Assembly: GCA_003023725.1 (NCBI GenBank)
Contig: PXYT01000001.1
Span: forward strand, 1 to 64,000
Source of the DNA: Sulfobacillus benefaciens
GTDB lineage: Bacteria; Bacillota; Sulfobacillia; Sulfobacillales; Sulfobacillaceae
Length of the DNA: 64,000 nucleotides
Reading direction: 5' to 3'
In this document: piece by piece, positions 45,575 through 54,540 of the stretch
Layout of the letters: every line of letters starts with the position of its first letter
How positions within the stretch are numbered: the first letter of the stretch is position 1
The notes under the pieces: generated by a model
What the model saw: the letters and a program-made list of their open reading frames with translations, nothing else
Told to the model about the DNA's origin: nothing
The model's database searches: none
Position numbers and translations under genes: made by a program

Positions 45575-45600
45575 GGCACTCTCCATGATTAGAGAGTGCC
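45575..45600 (-). terminator. Probable terminator of rnj
   Basis: Perfect 9-bp stem GGCACTCTC/GAGAGTGCC with an 8-base loop. On the minus strand it is followed by GCTTTATT, about 60 bases after the rnj stop. Confidence 0.6.
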
Positions 45601-45661
45601 CTGGTAATCAACGACTTGTTACTCGGCGGTTCTGCCATTTCTCCGAAATGTCCTGAAACCG

Positions 45662-47341
45662 CTAAACTTCCATAATAATCGGCAAAATCATGGGGCGCCG
45701 TTTCGTGCGATCCCACAAGAATCGTCCCAGTGTATCCCTCACAAGTGCCTTGATTGCCGACCATTCGCTGAGATGGCCGCCTTCCATCGCAGTCAAAGCA
45801 GCTTTCACCCGCGTCCGTGCATCGTCGAGCAGAGCCTCTGACTCTCTCACATAGACAAACCCACGGGATACAATATCAGGCCCCGAAACCAATAAGCCTG
45901 ACTGAGCATCCATGCCCACGACGACAATGAGAATACCGTCGTTGGATAACTGTTTGCGGTCTCTCAGCACGATATTGCCAACATCGCCCACACCAAAGCC
46001 GTCCACCAAGACTTTCCCAGATGTCACTTGCCCCACAACTTGTGCTGTCTCCTTGGTAATCTCAAATACCGTTCCGTTCTCCCCAAGCAACACATGAGAG
46101 GGGTTAATACCCACCTCACGAGCAAGCCGGGCGTGATGTACCAAATGACGGTATTCGCCATGTACCGGAATAAAGAATTTGGGTTTAACCAGATTCAGCA
46201 TCAGTTTCAACTCTTCCTGACACGCATGCCCGGAGACGTGAACACCGATGCCGGGTCCGTAGTGCACATCGGCACCCAGACGATATAGATTGTTGACCGT
46301 CCGCGCCACCATTTTTTCATTGCCTGGGATCGCCGTCGCCGAGATAATCACCGTATCACCGGAAATAATTTCGACTTTTTTGTGATCGGACGAGGACATC
46401 CGGGTTAAAGCCGACATCGGCTCGCCCTGGGAACCCGTAGTCAAGATCAATGTCTTATTGGCAGGCTGTTTCAAAATAGTATCCAGTGGCATCCATGTAC
46501 CCTCTGGAAAATTGAGGTAATTCAGCTCCGTCGCTTTTTGGACCACGTTTTCCATGCTACGTCCTACCACGGCAACGTAACGTCCGTGCCGAACCGCCGA
46601 TTCCACCACCTGCTGAATACGGTGAACCTGAGACGCAAAAGAGGACACCAACACACGGCCTGCGGCTTGTTCAATGATCCGGTCCAAGGATTTACCAACT
46701 GTCTTTTCAGAAGGGGTGTATCCCGGCCGCTCCGCATTCGTGCTGTCGGCTAATAATAGAAGCACCCCTTCCGACCCCACTTGCGCCAATTTATGAAAGT
46801 CCGCAACGTGGCCATCGACAGGGGTATGGTCGAACTTGAAGTCACCAGTGTGAACGATAGTCCCAACCGGATTGCGGATAATGAGACCGGTCGCATCGGG
46901 AATCGAATGATTAACGCGGAAAAATTCCACTGAAAAACTTCCGACGCGAATGGTATCTCCCGGATCCACCGGATGGGATTTAGGATGAAGACTGATTTGA
47001 TGTTCCTGCAATTTCATCTCCACAATTCCCAGTGTCAGCCGCGTGCCATAAACCGGGACTTGCATCTGTTTCAAAAAATATGGGACGCCACCAATATGGT
47101 CTTCGTGGCCATGGGTCAGGAATACTGCGCGAACACGATCTTTGTTTTCCACTAGATAGGTGATATCAGGCAGAACCAAATCTATGCCGGGCATGTCGGG
47201 TTCTGGAAATGCCAATCCACAGTCGATCACAATAATATCATTACCGTACACCACCGCAGCTAAATTCTTGCCAATTTCACCTAATCCCCCAAGGGGAATA
47301 AACTGTAACTTTCCGGGTCCTGGGCGTGCCAGTTTCCCCAC
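45662..47341 (-). CDS. rnj: Ribonuclease J
   Basis: About 559 residues, full length. Metallo-beta-lactamase/beta-CASP nuclease: FIPLGGLGEIGKN at the N-terminus, metal motif THGHEDHIGG, HTGDFKFDHTP and the beta-CASP HVSGHA, then a C-terminal domain. It is a 5'-to-3' exonuclease and endonuclease central to RNA turnover in Firmicutes. The GTG at 47341 overlaps the AGGAGGTG Shine-Dalgarno itself, so initiation may really be at the CTG three codons later (47332, spacing 6). The position after dapA is conserved with rnjB of Bacillus. Confidence 0.92.
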   Translation of the reverse strand: MGKLARPGPGKLQFIPLGGLGEIGKNLAAVVYGNDIIVIDCGLAFPEPDMPGIDLVLPDITYLVENKDRVRAVFLTHGHEDHIGGVPYFLKQMQVPVYGTRLTLGIVEMKLQEHQISLHPKSHPVDPGDTIRVGSFSVEFFRVNHSIPDATGLIIRNPVGTIVHTGDFKFDHTPVDGHVADFHKLAQVGSEGVLLLLADSTNAERPGYTPSEKTVGKSLDRIIEQAAGRVLVSSFASQVHRIQQVVESAVRHGRYVAVVGRSMENVVQKATELNYLNFPEGTWMPLDTILKQPANKTLILTTGSQGEPMSALTRMSSSDHKKVEIISGDTVIISATAIPGNEKMVARTVNNLYRLGADVHYGPGIGVHVSGHACQEELKLMLNLVKPKFFIPVHGEYRHLVHHARLAREVGINPSHVLLGENGTVFEITKETAQVVGQVTSGKVLVDGFGVGDVGNIVLRDRKQLSNDGILIVVVGMDAQSGLLVSGPDIVSRGFVYVRESEALLDDARTRVKAALTAMEGGHLSEWSAIKALVRDTLGRFLWDRTKRRPMILPIIMEV

Positions 47342-47374
47342 CTCCTAATTTTCCGCACACGGAGCACATCAAAT

Positions 47375-47413
47375 TGCCCCTAGCCTCCCGACTAGGGACT
47401 TATGCCAGGGGCA
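47375..47413 (-). other. Stem-loop between dapA and rnj
   Basis: TGCCCCT/AGGGGCA pair around an inner CTAG-rich imperfect stem in the 190-base gap between dapA (upstream) and rnj (downstream). No clear T tract follows, so it may act as an attenuator or processing site. Confidence 0.4.
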
Positions 47414-47531
47414 CTTGATTTAAGGCAGCGGTATTGGCCCCGTCCCGTCCTGTGCCAACCCATGCATGCCATTGACCACCGAGCACTAAGTCGTTAATAC
47501 TAGTATAACTCGGTGACCCTTCGACATGCAA

Positions 47532-48494
47532 TCACAGAAGGTGATTTTCACCAGCCAGACTTTGAGGCTGACCATTCCTGTTCGGCCCTGACGCACGACC
47601 ACCCAATTCGGCCCAAGGATGACGCGTGACGTGCACATACGCCAACCACAGAGATTCAAATGCGGCGTCATCCGGCATAAACAGGGGTGAGCGTACCCAG
47701 GGGCCTATCAAACCCAGACGTGCCAGCAACCATTTGAGAGGCAGAGGGTTGGATACCACAAATAATGCTTTAAACAAGGGCCACAAGTCGTCATGAATGC
47801 CTTGCGCAAGACCAATATTGCCGCTGAAGAACGCTGCTGTCATGGCTAATATTTCTTCGCCAACGACATGGGATGCTACCGAAACCACACCGTAAGCCCC
47901 CACCGCCAGCGCAGGAAGATATAGGGCATCGTCTCCGGCATAAATGGGAACATCCGGTGCGAGTCCCCGGCGTAACCGCATGAGTTGGTCAATGGACCCC
48001 GATGCTTCTTTGACCGCAAAAGGGCCCGACGTGTGATGACTGATAGCCTGAATTGTCTCGGCATCGACCATACTGCCTGTTCTCGACGGCACGTTATAAA
48101 GCATCATGGGGCAGCGAACGAAGCGAGCCACTTCCGCATAGTGCTGGAACAAGCCTTCGGGTGTTGGCTTATTATAATAAGGAGACACCAATAATAGCCC
48201 ATCTACACCCCACGACTCTGCAGCCATGGACAATTCTACAGTGGTTCGGGTGTCATTGGTTCCCGTTCCCATCCAAATGGGAATGTTTTCAACAACGCTA
48301 TGCACGGCTTCGTACAGAGTCCGACGTTCGCTAAGACTCAAACTGAAAGCCTCGCCGGTGGATCCAGCCAAAATGATGCCGCCGGACCCGTGATCCCGAA
48401 GATATCGGGCCAGTCCGGCGGCAGCCTCGGTGTCAACGCTCCCCTCCCTTGTGAAGGGTGTAGCCATTGCGGTAAAGAGTCGTGGCCAAATCAT
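47532..48494 (-). CDS. dapA: 4-hydroxy-tetrahydrodipicolinate synthase
   Basis: 320 residues. Condenses pyruvate with aspartate semialdehyde, the entry to the lysine/diaminopimelate and dipicolinate branch. Marks are ILAGSTGEAFSLSLSER, VSPYYNKPTPEGLFQHY, MLYNVPSRTG and FAVKEASGS with the Schiff-base lysine. The C-terminal 25 residues beyond the usual end are Gly/Asn/Gln-rich and not conserved. The start ATG 48494 overlaps the dapG stop by 4 bases. This is the pathway copy; a divergent paralogue is at 16898-17791. Confidence 0.93.
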   Translation of the reverse strand: MIWPRLFTAMATPFTREGSVDTEAAAGLARYLRDHGSGGIILAGSTGEAFSLSLSERRTLYEAVHSVVENIPIWMGTGTNDTRTTVELSMAAESWGVDGLLLVSPYYNKPTPEGLFQHYAEVARFVRCPMMLYNVPSRTGSMVDAETIQAISHHTSGPFAVKEASGSIDQLMRLRRGLAPDVPIYAGDDALYLPALAVGAYGVVSVASHVVGEEILAMTAAFFSGNIGLAQGIHDDLWPLFKALFVVSNPLPLKWLLARLGLIGPWVRSPLFMPDDAAFESLWLAYVHVTRHPWAELGGRASGPNRNGQPQSLAGENHLL

Positions 48495-49726
48495 GTCCTG
48501 GGCACCTCCTCGTCCAGATGAAACTGCCTATGTAAGGCGTAAACTGCCTTCTCCATACTATGGCGGTGCAACAGGAGAGTGATAGTTGAATGAGAGTCAG
48601 CGGACTGTAAAATTTCAATGTCCGATTGCGCCATCGCCGCCATTACCCGTCCAACAACCCCCGGCAGGCCTTGGATAGCCGAACCCACAATGGAGACCTT
48701 GGCCCGATCGTCATAAGCCTCGAAAGCATATCCCATATTTTTTAGAGTGTCCTGGGTAATTTGTGTTTTTTCGGGAGGCACACAGAAATAGACTCGGTCG
48801 GGAAATAGATTGATCAAATCCACGGAAACCCCGTTATCCCCGAGTGACATAAAGAGATGATATGCCCAGTCTTTCAGCATGGAAGAAGGTGGAGTCACCT
48901 TAAATTGCATCAAATGATCCAACTGAGTAATCCCTGTAACAGCATGATCAGGATCCCGATGCCCCCATGGGTCCAATGTTCCATGTCCAGGAGCTATCAA
49001 GGTCCCGGTTGATTCCGAAAAAGTCGAACGCACTCGGATGGGTACGCCAAATTGTCGTCCGATTTCAACTGCGCGCGGATGGATCACCCGCGCTCCCAAG
49101 TTGGCAAGCTGGAAGATTTCTTCATAGTCCATTTCCGCAATGGTTCGGGCATCCGGAACAATGCGAGGATCGGCCGTTTTAATGCCGTCAACGTCGGTAA
49201 AAATGTCAACCACCGAAGCCTGTAGTGCTGCCCCTAACGCCACGGCCGTGGTGTCGGACCCTCCCCGTCCCAAAGTGGTCATCCGGCCGTCTGCTGTGCG
49301 CCCCTGAAACCCTGCCACCACCGGTATAACTCCTTCTGCCAACAAGGATTGCAACACCTTTGGCTCCACCTCAAGAATTCGGGCATCGCCAAAGGTGTCA
49401 TCAGTAATCACTCCGGCTTCTCCCCCGGTCAATACCCGAACATTCAGTGCGAAGTCTCGAAGATGGGAGGCCAAAATCACCGCACTGATAATTTCGCCGC
49501 AAGATACCAGCAAGTCCCGTTCTTGAGCTGGCGTCTGATCTTTTCCCGCAATCAGATCCAGCAAGGTGTCGGTGGCATAAGCATCTCCCCGGCGTCCCAT
49601 TGCCGAGACCACAACCACCACTTGGTCCTTTGACTGACTGGCTTTGTAAACCCATTCAGCTACGATGTCCCGACGACTGGAATCTCGAACCGACGTGCCA
49701 CCAAATTTTTGAATAACGATTGCCAC
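48491..49726 (-). CDS. dapG: Aspartokinase (DapG type)
   Basis: 411 residues. Phosphorylates aspartate, the first step toward lysine, threonine, methionine and diaminopimelate. The N-terminal kinase has VIQKFGGTSVRD, TLGRGGSDTTAVALGAAL, DIFTDVDGIKTADPR and NLGARVIHPRAVEI; two C-terminal ACT domains (about 260-411, SLGDNGVSVDLINLFP and SIVGSAIQGLPGVVGRVM) give feedback control. In spore formers this clustered isozyme serves diaminopimelate/dipicolinate supply. It is in an operon between asd and dapA. Confidence 0.93.
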   Translation of the reverse strand: MAIVIQKFGGTSVRDSSRRDIVAEWVYKASQSKDQVVVVVSAMGRRGDAYATDTLLDLIAGKDQTPAQERDLLVSCGEIISAVILASHLRDFALNVRVLTGGEAGVITDDTFGDARILEVEPKVLQSLLAEGVIPVVAGFQGRTADGRMTTLGRGGSDTTAVALGAALQASVVDIFTDVDGIKTADPRIVPDARTIAEMDYEEIFQLANLGARVIHPRAVEIGRQFGVPIRVRSTFSESTGTLIAPGHGTLDPWGHRDPDHAVTGITQLDHLMQFKVTPPSSMLKDWAYHLFMSLGDNGVSVDLINLFPDRVYFCVPPEKTQITQDTLKNMGYAFEAYDDRAKVSIVGSAIQGLPGVVGRVMAAMAQSDIEILQSADSHSTITLLLHRHSMEKAVYALHRQFHLDEEVPRT

Positions 49727-49738
49727 ACAAATCCTCCT

Positions 49739-50740
49739 CTAGGCCCACCGCGGCAGAAGGGATTCCACGATTTGAATAGCGTTGGTCGCGGCGCCTTTAC
49801 GCAAGTTGTCTGCGACTACAAACAGATGCAGTCCGTTTTCGACGAACAAGTCTCGGCGTAATCGCCCCACGAGCACCAAATCCTGATCCGCAGCCTCCCA
49901 TGGCACCGGAACCTCACCCCCGGCAGGGTCATCGATCACACGCAACCCAGGCGACGAGGCTAAAAGATTTCGCACAGCGGCCACATCAAAGAGTTGCTCC
50001 GTCTCCACGTAAACAGATTCCGCATGGGAAACAAAAACCGGTACTCTGACGGCGGTGGCACTCACTGGCAACGGCTCACCGAAAATCTTTTGCGTCTCCC
50101 GGGTCAACTTCCATTCCTCACCGGTATAGTCTTGTTCGCCAAATTTGTCGCAATAAGGCAAAACATTGAAGGCGATAGGTGTGGGGTAGGTGCTGGGCGT
50201 GACAGTCCTGTCATCCAGAACATCCCTGCTTTCCCGGGTCAGTGTCTCCATCGCCTCCCGTCCGGTACCCGATACCGCCTGATAGGTCGACACGATCACC
50301 CGCTTCAGGCCATATTGCCTGCGTAGCGGTTCCAATGCTACGACCATTTGTATGGTGGAACAATTCGGTGACGCAATGAGTCGAGCATCCCTGGCCGCAT
50401 ATCCATTAACTTCCGGCACAACAAGCGGTACGGATGGGTCCATCCGAAAGTAGCTCGACTTATCGATAACCGTCACTCCCTGGGCTATCGCCTTCGGAGC
50501 ATATGTACGGCTGGCTTCCGCACTGGCCGCAAAAAATGCTACATCAACCGACGACCATTCCATTGAGTCAACACTGCGAACAGGAATATCTTCCCCTCGA
50601 AACCTTACCGTCCGCCCTTGCCCTTCCGTTGCCAGGGCCGTAAGATTACCTACCGGAAAGTGTCTTTCTTCGAGAATTTCCAGGATTTTCTGTCCGACCA
50701 ATCCTGTGGCGCCTAAAATGGCAACATTTACGCCATACAC
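49739..50740 (-). CDS. asd: Aspartate-semialdehyde dehydrogenase
   Basis: About 333 residues. Reduces aspartyl phosphate to the semialdehyde with NADPH. NVAILGATGLVGQKILEIL is the nucleotide site, SPNCSTIQMV holds the catalytic cysteine, and RVPVFVSHAESVYVET has the substrate-binding arginine and the active histidine region. GTG 50740 is preferred over the longer GTG 50752 because AAGGGA directly abuts the latter; both are possible. It lies between dpaB and dapG on one transcript. Confidence 0.92.
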   Translation of the reverse strand: MYGVNVAILGATGLVGQKILEILEERHFPVGNLTALATEGQGRTVRFRGEDIPVRSVDSMEWSSVDVAFFAASAEASRTYAPKAIAQGVTVIDKSSYFRMDPSVPLVVPEVNGYAARDARLIASPNCSTIQMVVALEPLRRQYGLKRVIVSTYQAVSGTGREAMETLTRESRDVLDDRTVTPSTYPTPIAFNVLPYCDKFGEQDYTGEEWKLTRETQKIFGEPLPVSATAVRVPVFVSHAESVYVETEQLFDVAAVRNLLASSPGLRVIDDPAGGEVPVPWEAADQDLVLVGRLRRDLFVENGLHLFVVADNLRKGAATNAIQIVESLLPRWA

Positions 50741-50762
50741 CCGCCATACCACTCCCTTGTCG

Positions 50763-51362
50763 TTATCGTTCCCACTCTACCAAAAGAGGCTGCACTTGCT
50801 GGTGTTCCAACGCGCTGTGGATAGAAGGAATAATCAGTTCCAAATGTGCGTCCAATGACCGGGGTTTTAAAATCGGGTCATCCTGGCCAAACGGAACGAA
50901 ATAGATGTTGCGAGCGCTCAAAAGCCTCCCCAGGTTCATGGCATTCATTCCCAACAAGTCATTAGACGTGATAGCCAACAAAACCGGTCCTTGGTTTCGC
51001 AACTGAGCTTTTACCGCCATCGTCACCGGCGAGTCGTTGATAGCATTGGCTATTTTCGCCAAAGTGTTGCCGGTACAAGGCATCACGACCACAATGTCAA
51101 ACCAGTGTTTCGGACCGCTTGGTTCCACTTCCGGAATCGATGTCAAAATCGGCTGATCCGTAATTCGGCTGAGTTCGCCTTTCCAATACTCCGGTGTGCC
51201 AAACCGTGTCGCAACTTGCAATAGGGATGATGACACGATGGGCGTAATGGTTGCTCCTTCCTCGGCCAATGTTTTCATTGTAACGATAGCACGATGCATA
51301 TTGCAATGGGACGCAGACATGGCGACCCCGATTTTTATCTCCGAAAGTTGCCCTTCACTCAC
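50763..51362 (-). CDS. dpaB: Dipicolinate synthase subunit B
   Basis: 199 residues, flavoprotein-like fold (IGVAMSASHCNMHRAIVTMKTLAEEGA, VVVMPCTGNTLAKIANAINDSPVTMAVKA). With DpaA it oxidises dihydrodipicolinate to dipicolinic acid, the major spore-core solute, in the mother cell. The start is GTG 51362, with AAAGGGGGT upstream; it overlaps the dpaA stop by 4 bases (GTGA), so the subunits are translationally coupled. Confidence 0.93.
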   Translation of the reverse strand: MSEGQLSEIKIGVAMSASHCNMHRAIVTMKTLAEEGATITPIVSSSLLQVATRFGTPEYWKGELSRITDQPILTSIPEVEPSGPKHWFDIVVVMPCTGNTLAKIANAINDSPVTMAVKAQLRNQGPVLLAITSNDLLGMNAMNLGRLLSARNIYFVPFGQDDPILKPRSLDAHLELIIPSIHSALEHQQVQPLLVEWER

Positions 51363-52234
51363 GATAACGACCCCCTTTGTGTTCTCATGACACGGCCTGA
51401 CTGGTCTTGAAGAATAGATGCCAGCGTTTCCCAAATAATTTCGGCTGCTCTTCTGGGGGCAATGTGTCCCGGAACCCCCAAATAGGATTCGTAGCGGGAT
51501 AATATCGCAGCGTCATCGGCAATAGACGGATGCAGACCACCGGGTTTAGAGGCCAAGTCAATGATCCACACCGGGTCTGTGGCCTCGGCCCATTGACGAG
51601 TCAGCACGGGAGCCGGTATAGTGTTGAACACGCCGTCGACCGGCGGGCACCATTTCGGATCCAGAGAATGCACAGGAAAACCCATTGCTGAAGCCATCGC
51701 GCGTTTTTCCACTGCCCGGTCAAATATTTCCGGCATAGCACCATAAGCTTGCAGACGTAATGCCAGGATGGACCCAACGCGGCCAAATCCGAGCACAGCA
51801 ATCGGCCGGTGGTAGAGAGTGAAGCCTGAGCGGCCAATCGCGGATTTGATCGCGCCTTCTGCCGTGGGCACAGCATTCAGCCACATGAAAGTCGTCTGAT
51901 TTCGATATTCAATGGTTTTGATACCCAAACTTTTTGCCCGTTCCTTTATTGGCGAAGCGATTAATCCTGCTGCCACTACGGCTCCTTCACTCATTGAATG
52001 AAGAATATCCGAACTTAGCACCACCTCTCCGTCCACTGTCTCCATCCGTCCCTGGGCATCAATGCCCGTCATTGGACCGATAAAAATATTCAAGGGGGCG
52101 TCTTTGGGACAAAATGGCCGCACTCCCTCCACATGAAAGCCAAAGGATTTGACTTCATAGCCCTGGTCTTCCAGGAACCGGCATAGCCACGCATCCCGGG
52201 CATCTCCGCCGGCAACCACGACACGCGTCGACAT
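51359..52234 (-). CDS. dpaA: Dipicolinate synthase subunit A
   Basis: 291 residues. N-terminal domain RVVVAGGDARDAWLCRFLEDQGYEV and a second Rossmann domain PIAVLGFGRVGSILALRLQAYGA for NAD(P)H. Oxidises the DapA product branch to dipicolinate together with DpaB. The GGGGGACGGA site precedes ATG 52234. It heads the dpaA-dpaB-asd-dapG-dapA-rnj series. A mother-cell (sigma-K) promoter is expected, but I found no clear match in the 223 bases upstream. Confidence 0.93.
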   Translation of the reverse strand: MSTRVVVAGGDARDAWLCRFLEDQGYEVKSFGFHVEGVRPFCPKDAPLNIFIGPMTGIDAQGRMETVDGEVVLSSDILHSMSEGAVVAAGLIASPIKERAKSLGIKTIEYRNQTTFMWLNAVPTAEGAIKSAIGRSGFTLYHRPIAVLGFGRVGSILALRLQAYGAMPEIFDRAVEKRAMASAMGFPVHSLDPKWCPPVDGVFNTIPAPVLTRQWAEATDPVWIIDLASKPGGLHPSIADDAAILSRYESYLGVPGHIAPRRAAEIIWETLASILQDQSGRVMRTQRGSLS

Positions 52235-52403
52235 GAATCATTCCGTCCCCCTCTCTGGGAAAGAATCCTGGTTGAGCTTTTTCCGCAACTTGTAGCCGTG
52301 TCTCACAATCGCGTCCGGAGCGTGTGACAGGCAACACCCTCCGATTCACTATACGAGCAGGATGATAAGACCGTTCCCGATTTTGATGTGCCATAACTTG
52401 CCA

Positions 52404-52440
52404 TAAAAAGAATCCGGGAGCGTTTATTCCCCCGGATTCT
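52404..52440 (-). terminator. Terminator of the stress-protein gene
   Basis: 10-bp stem AGAATCCGGG/CCCGGATTCT with TTTTT following on the minus strand, 17 bases past the gene stop. It separates it from the dpaA operon downstream. Confidence 0.9.
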
Positions 52441-52457
52441 CAGAAATTTTCTTGCTC

Positions 52458-52934
52458 TTAGTGGACGTGAATGTCGCTGCCACCATTTTGCTCAAACAGT
52501 GTTTTGGCTTTGTCGACTTCGGGTTCGTCGGCCCGGACCATCATGAGTACATCCCCTTCCTTGAGGCGTTCTTCGTATTCATGGCTTTCGTTTTTGGGAA
52601 TCCCGTAATCCATCAAGCCTCCCGCGACTCCGCCTGCAACAGCGCCAGTTAGCGTAGCTGCCAAAGGACCGGCGGCAATAATAGGACCGATTCCGGGAAT
52701 AGCTAGAGCTCCGACGCCTGCCAACAACCCGCTCACACCTCCCACTGTACTGCCCCACCCTATGCCGCTGGAAAGGTCGTGCATGCCAGTGCCGGGATGA
52801 CCCCCCTGCGTTGTTCCGTCATGACGGGCCACCATTGAAATGTCCTTTTCCGGCACTCCCCGTTTTTTCAGAATTTGGACCGTCTTTTCGGCGTCGTGAT
52901 GATTTTTGAACACCCCAACAACTGTTTTTTCCAT
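52458..52934 (-). CDS. General stress protein, YflT/GsiB-neighbour type with Gly-rich membrane domain
   Basis: 158 residues. The N-terminal YflT-like domain (VVGVFKNHHDAEKTVQILKKRGVPEKDISMVAR) is followed by a Gly/Ala-rich hydrophobic hairpin (GSTVGGVSGLLAGVGALAIPGIGPIIAAG) and an acidic C-terminus with KEGDVLMMVRADEPEVDKA. Related proteins are general-stress proteins of unknown mechanism. It has its own ribosome binding site (AAAGGAGG) and terminator, so it is a monocistronic insertion within the ymxH-dpaA neighbourhood. Confidence 0.8.
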   Translation of the reverse strand: MEKTVVGVFKNHHDAEKTVQILKKRGVPEKDISMVARHDGTTQGGHPGTGMHDLSSGIGWGSTVGGVSGLLAGVGALAIPGIGPIIAAGPLAATLTGAVAGGVAGGLMDYGIPKNESHEYEERLKEGDVLMMVRADEPEVDKAKTLFEQNGGSDIHVH

Positions 52935-52996
52935 ATTATCTACCTCCTTTTCGCGTAATCGGAACTAGTATGTCCGTCCCGCCAAAAAAGAGGCAG

Positions 52997-53260
52997 TCAG
53001 TTTTGCGATTCTTTTCGACGTAATGGTTCGTCGTCTAAATCAACAATCATCACTTCCGGACCAATGCGCCGGATGGACCGCCACGGGATCAGGGTCGGCG
53101 GGTGAGCTTGGCGGCCAAAGCGACCCCGGGGTGGAACCAATATAGCGTGGATTTCACCATTCCCAGGGTCAATTTCCAGATCTGTATCTCCCAAAGGTCC
53201 CAGTCTGCTGCCATTGGACAAATTGATAATTTCTTTTGACGATAACTCGCTAAAACGCAT
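52997..53260 (-). CDS. ymxH: YlmC/YmxH family sporulation protein (PRC-barrel)
   Basis: 87 residues, single PRC-barrel-like domain: MRFSELSSKEIINLSNGSRLGPLGDTDLEID. Small proteins of this family sit between the M16 peptidase and dipicolinate synthase genes in spore formers, as here. AAGGAGGG precedes the ATG. The function is unknown; a scaffold role in sporulation is assumed from its relatives. Confidence 0.88.
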   Translation of the reverse strand: MRFSELSSKEIINLSNGSRLGPLGDTDLEIDPGNGEIHAILVPPRGRFGRQAHPPTLIPWRSIRRIGPEVMIVDLDDEPLRRKESQN

Positions 53261-53283
53261 AAGACGTCCCTCCTTAGGAAAGT

Positions 53284-54531
53284 CTATGCGCTAAATCCCC
53301 GTTCTAGCACCGTCTCGATGGAGTCCACGGGTCCACAAGCGCCCATGGCCCACAGATTCCCATGAAATAGCCGACGGGCTAAAACCGCCACTTCGTCACA
53401 AGTCACCCGCTCCATCTGAGCCAGGCGGACACGGGGTTCCAACGGCACCATACCGTAAAGCCCGTAAAGCCCCAGCCTCATCATGCGCCCATCCGGAGTC
53501 TCCATGGCAAAAGCCATCGACGTTTCCGCCTGTGTCAGTGCAAGAGCCCGTTCTTGACTTGAGGGCGGGTGCAGCTTCAGCGCTTGAATTTCTTCGCGTG
53601 TAGCTTCTAATGCGCGAAACACGGATCCGGGGCTCATCGCCATGTAGACTGACAACTCCGCCCAGTCTTTAAGCGCCGAATACGAGGCGGAAACTGTATA
53701 AACCAGTCCCTCCTCTTCCCGTAAGCGTTGCCATAAACGGGAGGTGTTTTGACCCGCGATGATGGTCGTGAGAATTAACGTCGCATCATGAGAGGCATCT
53801 CCCAGCAATGGCGCAGCAATGCCCATGGTCAGATGAACCTGTTCCCCGGCCTGTTTCAGCAACCGAACACGCGGCCGATGAAGCACCTGAGGTCGACTGA
53901 TGGGACGGCCCCCGTCTGATCGCGGCCAGTTATACCCCTGAACCTGTTCCAGGAGTTTCTCTACCCCGTCACCGCTGAGCACGGCCACAATATTGCTTGG
54001 ATAATAAAAAAGACGATGAAAGTCACGAAGACTTTGTGCGTTAAAGTTCTTTATGGTCTCTTTTGTTCCTAGCACATCATGATGAAAGTTGGGGTCGGGA
54101 AACAAGGCCCTCACATATAATTCGCCTGATCGATCCTCCAGGTCATCTTGCGCTTCCAGCAGTTCTTCCCAAATCACTTGCCTCTCTTTATCAATATCGT
54201 CGTCCCCAAGCCAGGGTACGCTAATCAAGGTCCATAATACATCCAGCGCCTGAGATGCCTTGGAAGACAAAATCTTGGCATAATAAACCGTATAATCACG
54301 CGTTGTAAATGCATTGATTTCTCCGCCCAATTGGTCCTGAAGGCTAGCAATCTCGCGTGCCGACCAATTTCCAGCTCCCTTGAAAACTGCGTGTTCTAAA
54401 AAATGCGCTGCGCCATATTGACCTTCTGGCTCGTCACGAGAACCGGCTCTGACAAAAAAAGCAATCGCTGTCGTGCCCACTGATCCGTAATCATCCCAAG
54501 CCACTGCCATTCCGGAAGGGAGCGTAGTCAA
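53284..54531 (-). CDS. M16 family zinc peptidase (YmxG/MlpA-like)
   Basis: 415 residues. Zinc motif HFLEH within AAHFLEHAVFKGAGN, with a downstream glutamate in the KERQVIWEELLEAQDD helix; the second, inactive-type M16 domain includes the R/Y pair region (LREEEGLVYTVSASYS). Mitochondrial-processing-peptidase-like, cytoplasmic. The TTG at 54531 is 18 bases from the AAGGAGG site, too far, while no ATG/GTG/TTG lies closer in frame; initiation at the in-frame ATC (54540-54538) would be 9 bases away and is conceivable. The location between ylxY and ymxH is conserved. Confidence 0.9.
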   Translation of the reverse strand: MTTLPSGMAVAWDDYGSVGTTAIAFFVRAGSRDEPEGQYGAAHFLEHAVFKGAGNWSAREIASLQDQLGGEINAFTTRDYTVYYAKILSSKASQALDVLWTLISVPWLGDDDIDKERQVIWEELLEAQDDLEDRSGELYVRALFPDPNFHHDVLGTKETIKNFNAQSLRDFHRLFYYPSNIVAVLSGDGVEKLLEQVQGYNWPRSDGGRPISRPQVLHRPRVRLLKQAGEQVHLTMGIAAPLLGDASHDATLILTTIIAGQNTSRLWQRLREEEGLVYTVSASYSALKDWAELSVYMAMSPGSVFRALEATREEIQALKLHPPSSQERALALTQAETSMAFAMETPDGRMMRLGLYGLYGMVPLEPRVRLAQMERVTCDEVAVLARRLFHGNLWAMGACGPVDSIETVLERGFSA

Positions 54532-54540
54532 ATAGTTGAT

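Larger units (their letters stand above)
44307..45661. other. Decayed stretch with mobile-element remnants
   Basis: About 1.35 kb. Besides the IS200-type remnant at 44822-45100, plus-strand 44590-44690 reads like a degenerate Tn3-type transposase end (IFAIDYLSQKGLHRR...LNK). Around 45215-45320 two frames give a helix-turn-helix-like pattern (ENLAAMAYRAGTSKLALTR / ELRAAGRT). None is intact. The rnj terminator is at 45575-45600. Confidence 0.45.
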
